Counted from the stretch's first letter, positions 45,175-55,232 are shown. The stretch: 64,000 nucleotides of DNA from Candidatus Firestoneibacteriota bacterium (GCA_903891415.1 CAITEH010000085.1:47032-111031); one strand, 5' to 3'. The notes: generated from the sequence alone by a model not told the origin. Program-made: numbers and translations.

Positions 45175-46156
45175 TATATTAGCGGTAAAAAACATAAAAA
45201 AAACATTCAGAACTTCCGGCGGTATCTTTGCCGCGGGCAGGAGTATTTACGCCGTAAATAATGTCAGTTTTGAGATCGGGGAAGGCCGGACCCGCGGCCT
45301 TGTCGGTGAAAGCGGCTGCGGCAAAACCACGGTGGGCAAGATAATTCTCGGCCTTGAAAAACCTGACAGCGGAGAAGTCAGCTTTAACGGAAAAAAGATC
45401 TCGGGGCTCGCGGAAAAGGAGCTCAGGCCCGTCAGAAAAGATATGCAAATAATCTTTCAGGACCCTTTCGCATCCTTAAATCCCCGGATACGCGTCGGGA
45501 ACGCGATCGGAGAAGCTTTGAAAATAGCCGGAGCTGCCGATACGTCTTCGAGAGTAAAAGACATAATAAAAGAGGTGGGCCTGCCGGAAGACACTTACTA
45601 CAGGTATCCGCATGAGTTCTCCGGAGGGCAGCGCCAGCGTATCTGCATTGCCAGAGCAATTGTAAGCCGTCCCAAATTTGTGGTCTGTGATGAACCTGTT
45701 TCGTCCCTGGATGTTTCTGTCCAATCTCAGATAATTAACCTGCTCAAGGACCTGAAAGACGAGTTTAGGCTGACCTATCTGTTTATTTCTCATGATCTCA
45801 GGGTGGTCAAGAATATTTGCGACAGCATATCCGTTATGTATTACGGCAATATAGTTGAAGAAGGCGAAAGTGAAGATATCTTTGCTGAGCCGCGCCATCC
45901 CTATACCCGGCTGCTTATTTCTTCGGTGCCCTCCATAGCCACCCCCGCGGCCGGAGCCCGCAATAGAGCGGCGGAAGCGGGGAAAAAAGAAAAAAGTGCT
46001 CCCGGCCGGGCCCTGCACAGGAATTCTGAAATTGAAAAGGGCTGTGCCTTTTATTCAAGATGCCTGCTAAGGCAGAACCGGTGCGCGGGGAATATACCGG
46101 AACTCCGGGATACGGGCCGCGGGCATAAGGCCGCCTGTTTTCTTCAGGAAAAATAA
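45164..46156 (+). CDS. Oligopeptide/dipeptide ABC ATPase, OppF/DppF type
   Basis: Second ATPase. 330 residues: Walker A GESGCGKTTVGKII, Q-loop IFQDPFASLNPRIRVGNA, signature FSGGQRQRICIARAI, Walker B FVVCDEPVSSLDVSVQSQ, H-loop ISHDLRVVKNI, and a C-terminal extension with the Cys pattern CAFYSRCLLRQNRC. Completes oppB-C-D-F. No substrate-binding protein is encoded between lptD and the kinase that follows, so the binding protein must be elsewhere or absent. Confidence 0.94.
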   Translation: MENNILAVKNIKKTFRTSGGIFAAGRSIYAVNNVSFEIGEGRTRGLVGESGCGKTTVGKIILGLEKPDSGEVSFNGKKISGLAEKELRPVRKDMQIIFQDPFASLNPRIRVGNAIGEALKIAGAADTSSRVKDIIKEVGLPEDTYYRYPHEFSGGQRQRICIARAIVSRPKFVVCDEPVSSLDVSVQSQIINLLKDLKDEFRLTYLFISHDLRVVKNICDSISVMYYGNIVEEGESEDIFAEPRHPYTRLLISSVPSIATPAAGARNRAAEAGKKEKSAPGRALHRNSEIEKGCAFYSRCLLRQNRCAGNIPELRDTGRGHKAACFLQEK

Positions 46157-46170
46157 CCGGGAATGTAATT

Positions 46171-46199
46171 TTGACAAGCAGGCTTTATTCTGCTAAAAT
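46171..46199 (+). promoter_or_regulatory. Promoter of the FGGY kinase gene
   Basis: TTGACA (46171-46176) and TAAAAT (46194-46199), spacer 17 bp. A possible TTG codon at 46199 overlaps the -10 box, so it cannot be the start; transcription would begin near 46206 and the ATG at 46232 follows the Shine-Dalgarno GAGGGG. Confidence 0.75.
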
Positions 46200-46231
46200 T
46201 GAATAAAATCAACTGGCAAAAGAGGGGCGCA

Positions 46232-47737
46232 ATGTATCTACTCGGTCTGGACATCGGGACGACGAATTGGAAAGGCAATTTGTATGACCTGCAGGGGCGT
46301 CTGATAAAGTCAATAAGTGTGCCTTCTCCCGAAAGAAAAAATAAAAAAGGGCATAATTATTATGACCCTGCTGAATTTTGGAATATTTTTTGCCGCATTA
46401 CGAAAGAAATTGCCAAAAAAATAAAAGATCCGGGGATGATAGCTTCAGTATCTTTTGCGTCAATGGCGGAAGCAGGCCTGATAGTTGACGGTTCGGGCCG
46501 CCCGCTTTCGCATATTATTCCCTGGTATGATAAAAGAAGCATCCCCGAAGCGGATATACTCCAGCAAAAGGTAAAAAAACGGGATATTTTCGGGATAACA
46601 GGTATCAATCTTCAATATATCTTTTCCGCCTGTAAGATCATGTGGCTCAAAAAAAACGAAAAAAGTGCTTTTAAAAAAGCTAAAAAATGGCTTTGCGCCC
46701 CGGATTACCTGGCGTATAAATTCTCCGGAGTAATGGCTACTGACTATTCCATCGCCTCAAGAACGGCTCTTTTTGACATTAGAAAAAAGAAATGGTCAAA
46801 AAGGATGCTTAAGGCGGCAGGCCTCAAAGAGGATTTTTTGCCGGAAGCGTATCCCTCGGGTACAGTGCTGGGAAATGTTACACCTGAGGCCTCAGGGGAA
46901 TGCGGGCTTTCCACGGGTACAAAGGTTGTTTTGGGCGGGCATGACCATCTCTGCGGCAGTCTTGGCGCGGGCATCTATAAAGAAGGGATCTTCTGTGATT
47001 CGATGGGTACAGCGGAGGCCGGCAGTGTACCTTTAAAAAGCCTGAAAAGTTTAAAGAAATACTACAGCTCCGGCTATTCTTTCGGCTGTTATGTCTATGG
47101 CGGTTTGTACTACGCGATGTCAGGGGTATATTACTCCGGAGGGCTTATTGAATGGCTGGGCAGAGAATTTTACGGGGCAGCTTTGTCAAAGAAAAAGAAA
47201 AATATCTATAAATTAATGATAGAAGACGCGAAAAGATCCGTGACCGGGTCCGGCGGGCTTATGGTCTATCCTCACTGGCTGGGGATTGGCGCGCCTTATG
47301 GTTTGCGCGACGCAAAAGGTATCCTGATCGGCTTTTCGCCCGGGACGACAAAGGCGGATATTATTCACGCCGCTTATGAGGGGCTGGCCTGTGAATACCG
47401 CCTGCTTATGGAAACCCTGGAAAAAGCTGCGGGGTTTAAATTTAAAGTTATTAAGGTGATAGGAGGAGGCGCAAAAAACAGGGTTTGGCTCCGGATAAAG
47501 GCCGATATGAACGGCCGGGACCTAGTGGTACCTGAAGTTTCAGAATCCGTGTGTTTTGGTGCCGCTCTTCTCGGCGGGCTGGGTGCGGGAGTAATTAAAA
47601 GCCCGGAGGAACTAATAAAGAATTTTAAACAGTGTAAGATCAGGTATAATAAAAAACGGGCGCTTTACTACGATAAGCATTACAAGCAGCGTTATCTGAA
47701 ATTTTACAAGATCATAGTCCCGTACTGGGAAAAGTAG
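46232..47737 (+). CDS. FGGY-family carbohydrate kinase (xylulokinase-like)
   Basis: ATP-dependent sugar kinase, 501 residues from the ATG at 46232. N-terminal ATPase phosphate 1 motif LGLDIGTTNWKGNLYD, the sugar-site region SFASMAEAGL and IIPWYDKRS, the catalytic Asp of the GGHDHLCGSLGAG motif, and the second FGGY signature around GGGAKNRVWLRIKADMNGRD. The substrate (xylulose, gluconate, glycerol, erythritol) is not evident. It is separated from the opp genes by its own promoter and from the moxR gene by 5 bp, so it may be co-transcribed with the long operon that follows. Confidence 0.88.
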   Translation: MYLLGLDIGTTNWKGNLYDLQGRLIKSISVPSPERKNKKGHNYYDPAEFWNIFCRITKEIAKKIKDPGMIASVSFASMAEAGLIVDGSGRPLSHIIPWYDKRSIPEADILQQKVKKRDIFGITGINLQYIFSACKIMWLKKNEKSAFKKAKKWLCAPDYLAYKFSGVMATDYSIASRTALFDIRKKKWSKRMLKAAGLKEDFLPEAYPSGTVLGNVTPEASGECGLSTGTKVVLGGHDHLCGSLGAGIYKEGIFCDSMGTAEAGSVPLKSLKSLKKYYSSGYSFGCYVYGGLYYAMSGVYYSGGLIEWLGREFYGAALSKKKKNIYKLMIEDAKRSVTGSGGLMVYPHWLGIGAPYGLRDAKGILIGFSPGTTKADIIHAAYEGLACEYRLLMETLEKAAGFKFKVIKVIGGGAKNRVWLRIKADMNGRDLVVPEVSESVCFGAALLGGLGAGVIKSPEELIKNFKQCKIRYNKKRALYYDKHYKQRYLKFYKIIVPYWEK

Positions 47738-47742
47738 GTAAA

Positions 47743-48747
47743 ATGTCTGAACAGCTGAAAGAAAAAAAAGATCTGGTTCTGGTGGAAAAATTAAAAGTTT
47801 CAAAAACTTTGCTTACCGCGCAGCTGAAGAAGATCATCGTGGGGCAGGAGCGGACCATCGAAGAGGTCCTGATATCTCTTTTTGGGCGGGGGCACTGCCT
47901 GCTTATAGGTGTTCCCGGGCTGGCTAAGACCCTGCTGATAGAGAGTATTTCAAAGATCCTCGACCTGGAGTTCAGGAGGATACAGTTTACCCCGGACCTT
48001 ATGCCCTCTGATATAACCGGTACAGATGTTATGGAACAGGCTAATAACGGTCAGAGGCATTTCAGGTTCATAAAAGGCCCGGTATTTGCGAATATTGTAC
48101 TGGCGGATGAAATAAACCGGACGCCTCCAAAAACCCAGGCGGCCCTGCTTCAGGCCATGCAGGAATACAGGGTCTCGGCGGGAGGACAGACCTATCCTCT
48201 TCCGCTTCCGTTCTTTGTTCTGGCCACGCAAAATCCGATAGAGCAGGAGGGCACTTATCCTTTGCCCGAAGCCCAGCTTGACCGGTTTTTCTTCAATATA
48301 ATGGTGGAATATCCGTCAAGAAAAGAGGAAGCCGAGATAGTGAAACAGACCACCGGAAATCTTTCCGTAGAACTAAAACCGGTCCTAAACGCGAAAGAGA
48401 TCCTGGAGCTTCAGGAACTGGTAAGGAAAGTGCCGGTCTCGGACTATGTTGTCAGCTATGCCGTTGACCTGGCGGCCTCTACCCGTCCAAAAGATACCCG
48501 GGCTCCTGATTTTGTCAGGGAACTTGTGGCCTGGGGCGCGGGCCCACGTGCTTCTCAAAGCCTTATTGTCGGCGCCAAGGCCAGGGCTGTGCTAAATGGA
48601 AACCTTACTGCTTCTGTCGAGGATGTCAGGGCTGTGGTCTATGCCGTGCTCCGGCACAGGGTGGTGCTTTCTTTCAAAGCTCAGGCCGAAGGGATTTCCC
48701 CGGACCGCCTTATAACCGACATTTTGAATGTTGTTAAACCCGGGTAA
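47743..48747 (+). CDS. MoxR-family AAA+ ATPase
   Basis: Chaperone-like AAA+ protein that acts with VWA-domain proteins. 334 residues: Walker A GVPGLAKTLL, FTPDLMPSDITGTDV, Walker B VLADEINRTPPKTQAALLQA, sensor 1 FVLATQNPIEQEGTYPLPEA, arginine-finger region LDRFFFN and a C-terminal lid (RPKDTRAPDFVRELVAWGAG). First gene of the MoxR-DUF58-VWA cluster. The Shine-Dalgarno is weak (GTAGG). Confidence 0.95.
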   Translation: MSEQLKEKKDLVLVEKLKVSKTLLTAQLKKIIVGQERTIEEVLISLFGRGHCLLIGVPGLAKTLLIESISKILDLEFRRIQFTPDLMPSDITGTDVMEQANNGQRHFRFIKGPVFANIVLADEINRTPPKTQAALLQAMQEYRVSAGGQTYPLPLPFFVLATQNPIEQEGTYPLPEAQLDRFFFNIMVEYPSRKEEAEIVKQTTGNLSVELKPVLNAKEILELQELVRKVPVSDYVVSYAVDLAASTRPKDTRAPDFVRELVAWGAGPRASQSLIVGAKARAVLNGNLTASVEDVRAVVYAVLRHRVVLSFKAQAEGISPDRLITDILNVVKPG

Positions 48748-48759
48748 ACCGGCGGAAAA

Positions 48760-49647
48760 ATGCAAAAATATTTTGAACCTGCAGAACTTTTAAAATTTTC
48801 CGGCCTCTCTTTAATAGCCAGGACTGTCGTGGACGGTTTTCTTGCCGGCTTGCATCCCAGCGCGAAAAAAGGCGTGAGCACGGATTTTGCCGAACACCGG
48901 GAATATGCGCCGGGAGATGAACTAAAGCGCCTGGATTGGAAGGTCCTCGGGAAGACAGACAGGTATTATATAAAAGAATATAGAGAAGAAAGCACTCTAA
49001 CCTGCAATATCATGCTTGATTGTTCCGCTTCCATGGACTATGCTTCCGGCCCGGTTTCCAAATTCAGGTACGCGGTCTATCTGGCCGCTGTTTTTTCCTA
49101 TTTATTAAGTAAACAGCATGACAGGACCGGCCTGAGCGTTTTTAACTCAAAGACACGCGAATATATCTCTCCGAAAACCGGGAGCACGCATTTAAGGGTC
49201 CTGCTGGATTCCCTGGCTAAACTTGTGCCGGAAGGGGAGACCAGCGTGCAGGGGGTGCTTAAAGAAGCCGCGGCCCGCCTGCAAGGCAGGGGTATCAATA
49301 TCCTGATCTCTGATCTTTACGGGGAACAGGAGGAAATAATAAAATATTCCCGGTACCTGGCAGCGGGTAAAAATGAGGTAATAGTCTTTCAAGTGCTGGA
49401 TCAGGAGGAAATCGAACTTTCGTTCAAAGACCCCCTTACCTTTACCGGCATGGAGGATAATGAAATAATACCGGCTATGCCTGAGATGATCCGCGCGGAG
49501 TATAAAAGTATATTTAAGGAATTTACGGACCGGTATAAAAAAGCCTTTTACGAAGCAGGCATAAGTTATATACTGCTTTCCACAAAAACCCCGCTTGAGG
49601 AAGCGCTTATTCATTATTTGACGGACCGGGCCCGGGGGAACAAATGA
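48760..49647 (+). CDS. DUF58 protein with VWA-like domain
   Basis: 295 residues. The N-terminal part has the DUF58 hallmark STDFAEHREYAPGDELKRLD then WKVLGKTDRYYIKEYREES, followed by a VWA-like domain with the MIDAS motif LDCSASMDY (DxSxS). No membrane segment. DUF58 proteins nearly always accompany MoxR. The gene ends in a 4-nt overlap with the BatA-type gene. Confidence 0.93.
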   Translation: MQKYFEPAELLKFSGLSLIARTVVDGFLAGLHPSAKKGVSTDFAEHREYAPGDELKRLDWKVLGKTDRYYIKEYREESTLTCNIMLDCSASMDYASGPVSKFRYAVYLAAVFSYLLSKQHDRTGLSVFNSKTREYISPKTGSTHLRVLLDSLAKLVPEGETSVQGVLKEAAARLQGRGINILISDLYGEQEEIIKYSRYLAAGKNEVIVFQVLDQEEIELSFKDPLTFTGMEDNEIIPAMPEMIRAEYKSIFKEFTDRYKKAFYEAGISYILLSTKTPLEEALIHYLTDRARGNK

Positions 49648-51746
49648 ACGTTTCCTTCTTAAATCCCGCGTTCTTATACGCCCTGCCGCTTTTTATGATA
49701 CCTGTGCTGCTCCATCTATTTTCTATAAAGAAAGCAAAGGACTTAAAATTTCCCGAGGTTAAATTTATAAAACTGGCTGTCAAAAAAACCCTGACCAGAA
49801 TACGCTTATGGCAGTTCTTGCTCCTGCTCCTTCGCGTTCTCATGATAATAGTCCTCGTAATGATCTTTGCCCGCCCGGTAGCGCGGTTAAAAAATAATTC
49901 CGCAGGAAGCCGGGAAGACCCCCAGGGCCTTTGTCTTATTCTCGATAACTCATATTCCATGGGGGCGGTCTATAAGAATAAAAGTTCCTTTGAAAAAGGT
50001 AAAGAGGCCTGTCAGAAGCTCCTTAATTCTTTGAGAGCTTGTGACTCTGTTTCTTTTGCTTTAATGGCGGAAGACATAAGTAAAAAGACGGAGGGTTTCA
50101 CTCCGGATCTTTTAGAAACCGGAAAGCAGATAAAAAACGCGGCGCTTTCCTTTAACACAACTTCCATTGCCGCCGGGCTGAATTTTGGCTATAGCGCGCT
50201 TAAAGAACTTCCCGGGGACAATAAACAAATTGTTATTGTATCCGACCTCGCGCTTCACGGTTTTAATTCCGGGTTGAAAAATTTAAAGGACTATAACAGG
50301 AAAGTTAAGGTAATATTCGTGGATACCGGCGAAGCGGCTCAAAATATCGCGCTGGGACAGATCTCCGCCTCGGCCTCAGAGCTTGATGATAATGTGAAAA
50401 TAGCTTTTACCGTTGAGAATAGTTCGGAAAGTAAATATTTGAAGATACCGGTTTCACTGGTAATGAACGGTGTAAGATCCGCTTATGGTTTTATTGATTC
50501 CTTCCCGGGCAGAAAAAACGCGAAGAATCTGTATTTCAACACAAAAGGCCGGGACGCCGGGGGCTATGTGGAACTTGAGGTTACAGATGCCTTGCTTGCC
50601 GATAATACGGCCTATGTAACGGCAGCCGGCGCGGGAAAAAGCAGGGTTTTACTCGTTGACGGCGATGTAAAAATATCCCAGTTCCAGAACGAGACCTTTT
50701 TTTTGAAGCTCGCGCTAAATCCGGACCCGAGGTTTCCCGGGGAAGTCATTCCGTCAGTTTGCGTTCCGGCGGAGCTTGAGTATAAAGAGCTTTCAGATTA
50801 CAGGGCTGTCTTTCTCTGTAACGTGGAAAAGCTTTCCGCGGTTGTATCCGGCAGGCTTAAAGCTTATTTATCAGCGGGGGGTAACATTGTCTTTTTTCCC
50901 GGTGACCGGGTGGATGCTGAAGCTTATTCCGGGCTGGACCCGGAAATATTTCCTGCTTTCATAAATGGCTTTGAGGACGGGGCTTTCAGCCTGGATCCGG
51001 AAAATACCGGCGTGAATCATCCGGTCTTTAAACCGGCTTTCTTTGCCGGGCTTGCCGGGACGGTCTTTAGCCGGCATTTTAACCTTGCTCCAAAAAAAGG
51101 CTGTTTTGCTGTTGCATCCTTTGCCAAAGACGGGTACCCTTTAATGCTTGAGAAAAAGGGAGCAGGTGGCAGTCAGGGAAAAGTAGTACTCTTCTCCTTT
51201 CCGGCTGACAGGGAATGGAGTGATTTTCCTCTGCGTTCCTGCTATCTTCCTTTTATGCAGGAACTGGCAAAGTATCTTTGTGAAAACATAAAAAAAGAAA
51301 ATACGGGCTCAATATTTGTAGGGGAAACCTTTAAGAAGACCTTTCCACCCGGGGATTATCCGGGCAAGCTCGAGCTTCTGGTTACCGGTGGAGGGACTGC
51401 CGGTTATACGCTTAAAGATAATGTGTTTCTTTTTAAAGAAACGAAGCTGCCCGGTATCTATACCCTGAAATATTTGAATAAAAAAGGCGAGCATATAACT
51501 GAGAGTTTCGCGGTTAATCTGAATGTACCTGCCGGAGAATCAGATCTGAAAAAACAGGGCCTGGCGGGAATAAAAAAAGCTTTGCCGGAAAATACCGGTG
51601 TTTTTCTTATCAAGGACCATAATAATGTTGACCGCGAAGTCACGGTATTGCTCCGTGGCCGTGAGCTCACATTTCCCCTTATGATAGTTTTGTTAACGCT
51701 TCTTACCCTGGAAGGTGTCCTGGCCCTGTTGAGGTATTTATTATGA
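49644..51746 (+). CDS. BatA-type membrane protein with VWA domain
   Basis: 700 residues. The N-terminal BatA module FLNPAFLYALPLFMIPVLLH carries the first TM, LKFPEVKFIKLA follows, then a second TM (LLLLLRVLMIIVLVMIFARP). A VWA domain begins at LCLILDNSYSMGAVYKNKSS with MIDAS DNSYS. A long periplasmic-side part and a terminal TM (LMIVLLTLLTLEGVLALLRY) complete it. Likely an inner-membrane partner of the MoxR ATPase. The ATGA overlaps connect it to both neighbours. Confidence 0.88.
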   Translation: MNVSFLNPAFLYALPLFMIPVLLHLFSIKKAKDLKFPEVKFIKLAVKKTLTRIRLWQFLLLLLRVLMIIVLVMIFARPVARLKNNSAGSREDPQGLCLILDNSYSMGAVYKNKSSFEKGKEACQKLLNSLRACDSVSFALMAEDISKKTEGFTPDLLETGKQIKNAALSFNTTSIAAGLNFGYSALKELPGDNKQIVIVSDLALHGFNSGLKNLKDYNRKVKVIFVDTGEAAQNIALGQISASASELDDNVKIAFTVENSSESKYLKIPVSLVMNGVRSAYGFIDSFPGRKNAKNLYFNTKGRDAGGYVELEVTDALLADNTAYVTAAGAGKSRVLLVDGDVKISQFQNETFFLKLALNPDPRFPGEVIPSVCVPAELEYKELSDYRAVFLCNVEKLSAVVSGRLKAYLSAGGNIVFFPGDRVDAEAYSGLDPEIFPAFINGFEDGAFSLDPENTGVNHPVFKPAFFAGLAGTVFSRHFNLAPKKGCFAVASFAKDGYPLMLEKKGAGGSQGKVVLFSFPADREWSDFPLRSCYLPFMQELAKYLCENIKKENTGSIFVGETFKKTFPPGDYPGKLELLVTGGGTAGYTLKDNVFLFKETKLPGIYTLKYLNKKGEHITESFAVNLNVPAGESDLKKQGLAGIKKALPENTGVFLIKDHNNVDREVTVLLRGRELTFPLMIVLLTLLTLEGVLALLRYLL

Positions 51747-52555
51747 AAAAAACATTTTTAGCCGCGGCCTTACTTTTCCTTGCGCTAAACATCCCGGGCA
51801 GGGATCTTAACGCCGCGGGTCCCGGCAGCATGGGCGGGAAAAAGACAAATGAAGAACGCCTGGAAAACTTCGTTTTTGTCCAGCTTAAATATTCCGGCGG
51901 GAACTGGGATCCCAACCCGTCCGCCTGGGACTGTTTTTACCCTTTTTTAACCGGCATAACCAATATCCATCCGGAAAAAATGAAACGCGCGGTAGAGCTG
52001 AACAATATGGATGTTTTTGAGCATCCGTTCCTTATCATTACGGGGGATTCGGAATTCACTCCGTTTTCAGCGCCGGAACAGGAAAAACTGAAAAGATTCT
52101 TTGATGGCGGCGGTATTTGTTTTATTGATGACGCCGGCGGAACACTAAGGTCCGGCTTCGACAGGTCCATCCGGAGGGAGTTGAAAAAACTTTTTCCCGT
52201 GCAGGAATTTGCGAAAATATCCCCGGAACACGCTTTGTTTTTCGCGTTTCACCTGACGCCGGCAGTTGCCGGAACGCGGGTAGCTGCCGGCTACCTGGAA
52301 GGGATAGAGTATAACAACCAGACGACGGTCATTTATTCCCATAACGACCTGCTGGGAGCGCTGGTTACCGACAGGTTCGGCACTCCTGTGAAAAAATGCG
52401 CACCCGGCGGCGAAGTTCAGCGCGGCGAAGCAAGGAAGCTGATGGTTAACATTTTAATGTATGGTTTAACGGGGACCTATAAACTTGACGCGATACACCG
52501 TGAGCAGATAATAAATAGATTGAAAATAAAAAAAGCTCCGGACGTGAAAGAATGA
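51743..52555 (+). CDS. DUF4159 protein, exported
   Basis: 270 residues. Signal peptide (FLAAALLFLALNIPGRDLNA), then NEERLENFVFVQLKYSGGNW, LFDGGGICFIDDAGG-like FFDGGGICFIDDAGGTLRSG and a C-terminal LMVNILMYGLTGTYK, all DUF4159 features. The Rossmann-like domain resembles class-I glutamine amidotransferases without catalysis. Function unknown; it always appears inside MoxR/VWA clusters like this one. Overlaps both neighbours by 4 nt. Confidence 0.88.
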   Translation: MKKTFLAAALLFLALNIPGRDLNAAGPGSMGGKKTNEERLENFVFVQLKYSGGNWDPNPSAWDCFYPFLTGITNIHPEKMKRAVELNNMDVFEHPFLIITGDSEFTPFSAPEQEKLKRFFDGGGICFIDDAGGTLRSGFDRSIRRELKKLFPVQEFAKISPEHALFFAFHLTPAVAGTRVAAGYLEGIEYNNQTTVIYSHNDLLGALVTDRFGTPVKKCAPGGEVQRGEARKLMVNILMYGLTGTYKLDAIHREQIINRLKIKKAPDVKE

Positions 52556-54747
52556 TAAATTTTTCGTTCACATACTGGGCTCTTATTTTCACCCTGGCGG
52601 CCGCCGGCTCCGCGTGGCTGCTGTTAAAATATTATGACAAACGTAAAAAAACCATAACGGCGCTCCGCATCCTGCTCTATCTCCTGCTGATCTTCCTGTT
52701 ATTACAGCCGGTACTTGTTAAAACCGTGAAAAGCATAAAAAAGGCCCCGCTTGCGGTAATTGTTGATGTCTCAAAAAGTATGAACCTGAAATATTCCTTT
52801 CATAAATACAGCCGGGTAAAAAATTTAATAAAAGGGCCTTTGGAAAAACTGCGGGAAAGTTTTGAGATCTCCTATTATGCCTTTTCTTCGGGGCTTACCA
52901 GGGTAACAAGGGAGGAGCTTTTGGAGCTTGATGAGCCCAAAGGCGAATTTACCGACATAGGCGGGGCGCTTAACAGGGTCAAAGAAGCGGACACGGGCAG
53001 CCGGCCTAATAACGGCGCTTTACTGCTTGTGACCGACGGAAATCATAACAGCGGGCCTGATCCTGTCGAAGCAGCGAAGTCTGCCGGGAAACCTGTCTTT
53101 GTTGCGGGTGTGGGAGACCTGAAAAAGGGTATTGACGTTGAATTAAAAAGCGTCCAGGCGGCGGAGCTGGCCTTCCGGAATATTAAAAGTACTTTTACCG
53201 CGGTCTTAACGGGTTTTAACGCGGAGGGCAGGACTGTCCGGGTAACGCTAAAAAAGGACGGCCGCGAGCTGGAGTCCAAGACGGTGGTTCTTGGCTCCGC
53301 GGAGAAAGAAATAAAATGTTCTTTTGAGTATACTCCCAGGGAAGCCGGCCTGCTCAAATTTGAGCTCACCGCGGTGCCGTTTGACAACGAGTTGAACCGG
53401 CAGAATAACAGGCGCGAGTTTTCCGTGCAGGTGCTGAAAGAAAAGATCAGGCTTCTTTATATCTCCGGAAGCCCCAATTATGAATACAGGTTTTTAAGAC
53501 AGGTCTTAAAAAATAACCCTAATTACGAGGTAGTATCTTTCATAATAATCAGGGGACAGGAAGATATCCTGCCTCTACCTGATCCGGAATATACGCTTAT
53601 TCCATTTCCCGTTTATGATATATTCAACAAGGAAATATATAATTATGACGTGCTTGTTCTCGAAAATTTTTCATACAGGGCTTTTATTCCTCCTGAATTC
53701 TTGAAAAATTTGAATGACTATATCGAGAAAGCCGGCGGTTCTTTTGTAATGCTCGGCGGGCCGGACGCGTTCGGGAGCGGGGGTTATAAAAATACCGCGG
53801 TCGAGAATATTCTGCCGGTGGAGATCTATGACGCGGGAGTTGAGCTTTTCATCAAAGAACCTTTCAGGGTAAAACCGGCCGGGCATCCTGTCAATATTTT
53901 GTCCGAGGTAAAAAGCGAGAATGAGGAGATCTGGGAGCACCTGCCGGAACTAAAAGGATTTAACCGGTTTGCGAAGGCCAAGCCGGGCGCTGTCATACTT
54001 GGAACACATCCCGTGCTTAAGGGTGAAAACGGAAAACCGCTTCCCATAACCGCCGTCTGGCAGAAGGGCAAGGGCCGGGTTTTAGCGATGGCTGCCAATA
54101 GTACCTGGCGCTGGTCAATGTGGCTTGCCGGGACAGGCAGAGGAAATTACCCTTACGGCAGGTACTGGCAGCAGCTCTTCAACTGGCTTGTAAATGCCCC
54201 TGATCTGAAACAAATAACGGTTGCCCCGGAAAAGGCGGTATACCGGCAGGGGGAGGAGATCCTGGTCCAGGCCACCGTCCTTGATGAGTTTTACCGGTAT
54301 GAGGAAACGGCGGCGGTCTCGCTCACCGTGCAGGAGCCGAACGGGAAGACTCAGGCCGCCAACAGCCTGATGTACAGCGGCAACGGGATCTATGAAACTA
54401 CCATTCCCGCCGAAAAGCCGGGCAGGTATATCCTGAATGTCACAGCGGAAAAAGGCGCGAAACACCTGGGCGCAGCGTCCAATTTTGTGACCGTCAACGC
54501 GGCGACCTCTGAAGAATATGATATCTTTCAGAATGAAAAGGTCTTAAAGGAGATAGCTGCCGTTAGCGGCGGAAGTTACTGCGATAGCGGAAATATGGAA
54601 GAACTTGTCCGGGTTCAAAAGCCGGTCAGGGAGGAAAGCACGGTTCAGATAAAAGAGCCGCTGTATGATTCCCCGCTGTTTTTTATATTGATAGTACTGC
54701 TTTTGACAGTAGAATGGTACCTGCGGCGGATAAGCGGATTTTTGTAA
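52552..54747 (+). CDS. Membrane protein with VWA and amidotransferase-like domains
   Basis: 731 residues. Two TM segments at the N-terminus (YWALIFTLAAAGSAWLLLKY and LLIFLLLQPVLV), a VWA domain with MIDAS DVSKS near residue 74 and TDIGGALN, an Ig-like middle, and a glutamine-amidotransferase-like domain (LLYISGSPNYEYRFLRQVLK, GGSFVMLGGPDAFGSGGYKN). A last TM (PLFFILIVLLLTVEWYLRRI) follows. Such proteins pair with DUF4159 and BatA-type proteins. A signalling or envelope-stress role is proposed in the literature for BatA-type operons, but it is not proven for this family. Confidence 0.86.
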   Translation: MINFSFTYWALIFTLAAAGSAWLLLKYYDKRKKTITALRILLYLLLIFLLLQPVLVKTVKSIKKAPLAVIVDVSKSMNLKYSFHKYSRVKNLIKGPLEKLRESFEISYYAFSSGLTRVTREELLELDEPKGEFTDIGGALNRVKEADTGSRPNNGALLLVTDGNHNSGPDPVEAAKSAGKPVFVAGVGDLKKGIDVELKSVQAAELAFRNIKSTFTAVLTGFNAEGRTVRVTLKKDGRELESKTVVLGSAEKEIKCSFEYTPREAGLLKFELTAVPFDNELNRQNNRREFSVQVLKEKIRLLYISGSPNYEYRFLRQVLKNNPNYEVVSFIIIRGQEDILPLPDPEYTLIPFPVYDIFNKEIYNYDVLVLENFSYRAFIPPEFLKNLNDYIEKAGGSFVMLGGPDAFGSGGYKNTAVENILPVEIYDAGVELFIKEPFRVKPAGHPVNILSEVKSENEEIWEHLPELKGFNRFAKAKPGAVILGTHPVLKGENGKPLPITAVWQKGKGRVLAMAANSTWRWSMWLAGTGRGNYPYGRYWQQLFNWLVNAPDLKQITVAPEKAVYRQGEEILVQATVLDEFYRYEETAAVSLTVQEPNGKTQAANSLMYSGNGIYETTIPAEKPGRYILNVTAEKGAKHLGAASNFVTVNAATSEEYDIFQNEKVLKEIAAVSGGSYCDSGNMEELVRVQKPVREESTVQIKEPLYDSPLFFILIVLLLTVEWYLRRISGFL

Positions 54748-54801
54748 AAAAAATTTGGGCACGGGAAACAAATATCAATAATGTCAATAAGGGAGGATCA
54801 T

Positions 54802-55215
54802 ATGAAAACACATACAAAATATCTGGCCTTCAACACGAAAAATCACCGGGAGTATGTAAACATTACCGGCGAAGTTTCCAACGCGCTGTCCGAAGCCGGG
54901 ATAAGCGAGGGGATGATACTCGTTTCCGCAATGCATATTACCGCGGGGGTCTATATTAACGATGCAGAAAGCGGCATCATTGAGGATATTGATACCTGGG
55001 CGGAGAAACTCGCGCCTTCGGGGCAGGCTTACAGGCATCACGCAACCGGAGAAACAAACGGGGATGCACATCTAAAGAGCCTGCTTATTCATCATCAGGT
55101 CATAATACCGGTAACTGACGGAAAACTGGATCTCGGCCCCTGGCAGCAGGTATATTATGCCGAGTTTGACGGCCGGCGCAAAAAACGCGTGATAATAAAA
55201 GTGCTGGGCGAGTAA
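54802..55215 (+). CDS. YjbQ/UPF0047 family protein (secondary thiamine-phosphate synthase-like)
   Basis: 137 residues from the ATG at 54802, after AAGGGAGGATC. Family motifs: [60 protein letters not shown]. Members have weak thiamine-phosphate synthase activity; their main role is not known. An in-frame ATG at 54781 lies in front but the strong Shine-Dalgarno is between the two. It interrupts the VWA operon, an unusual place. Confidence 0.93.
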   Translation: MKTHTKYLAFNTKNHREYVNITGEVSNALSEAGISEGMILVSAMHITAGVYINDAESGIIEDIDTWAEKLAPSGQAYRHHATGETNGDAHLKSLLIHHQVIIPVTDGKLDLGPWQQVYYAEFDGRRKKRVIIKVLGE

Positions 55216-55232
55216 GAAAAAAGCAAAAAAAA

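Noticed and set aside
46199..46231. TTG start extending the FGGY kinase by 11 residues
   Set aside because: The TTG overlaps the -10 box; the ATG at 46232 has a good Shine-Dalgarno and begins directly at the ATPase fold.
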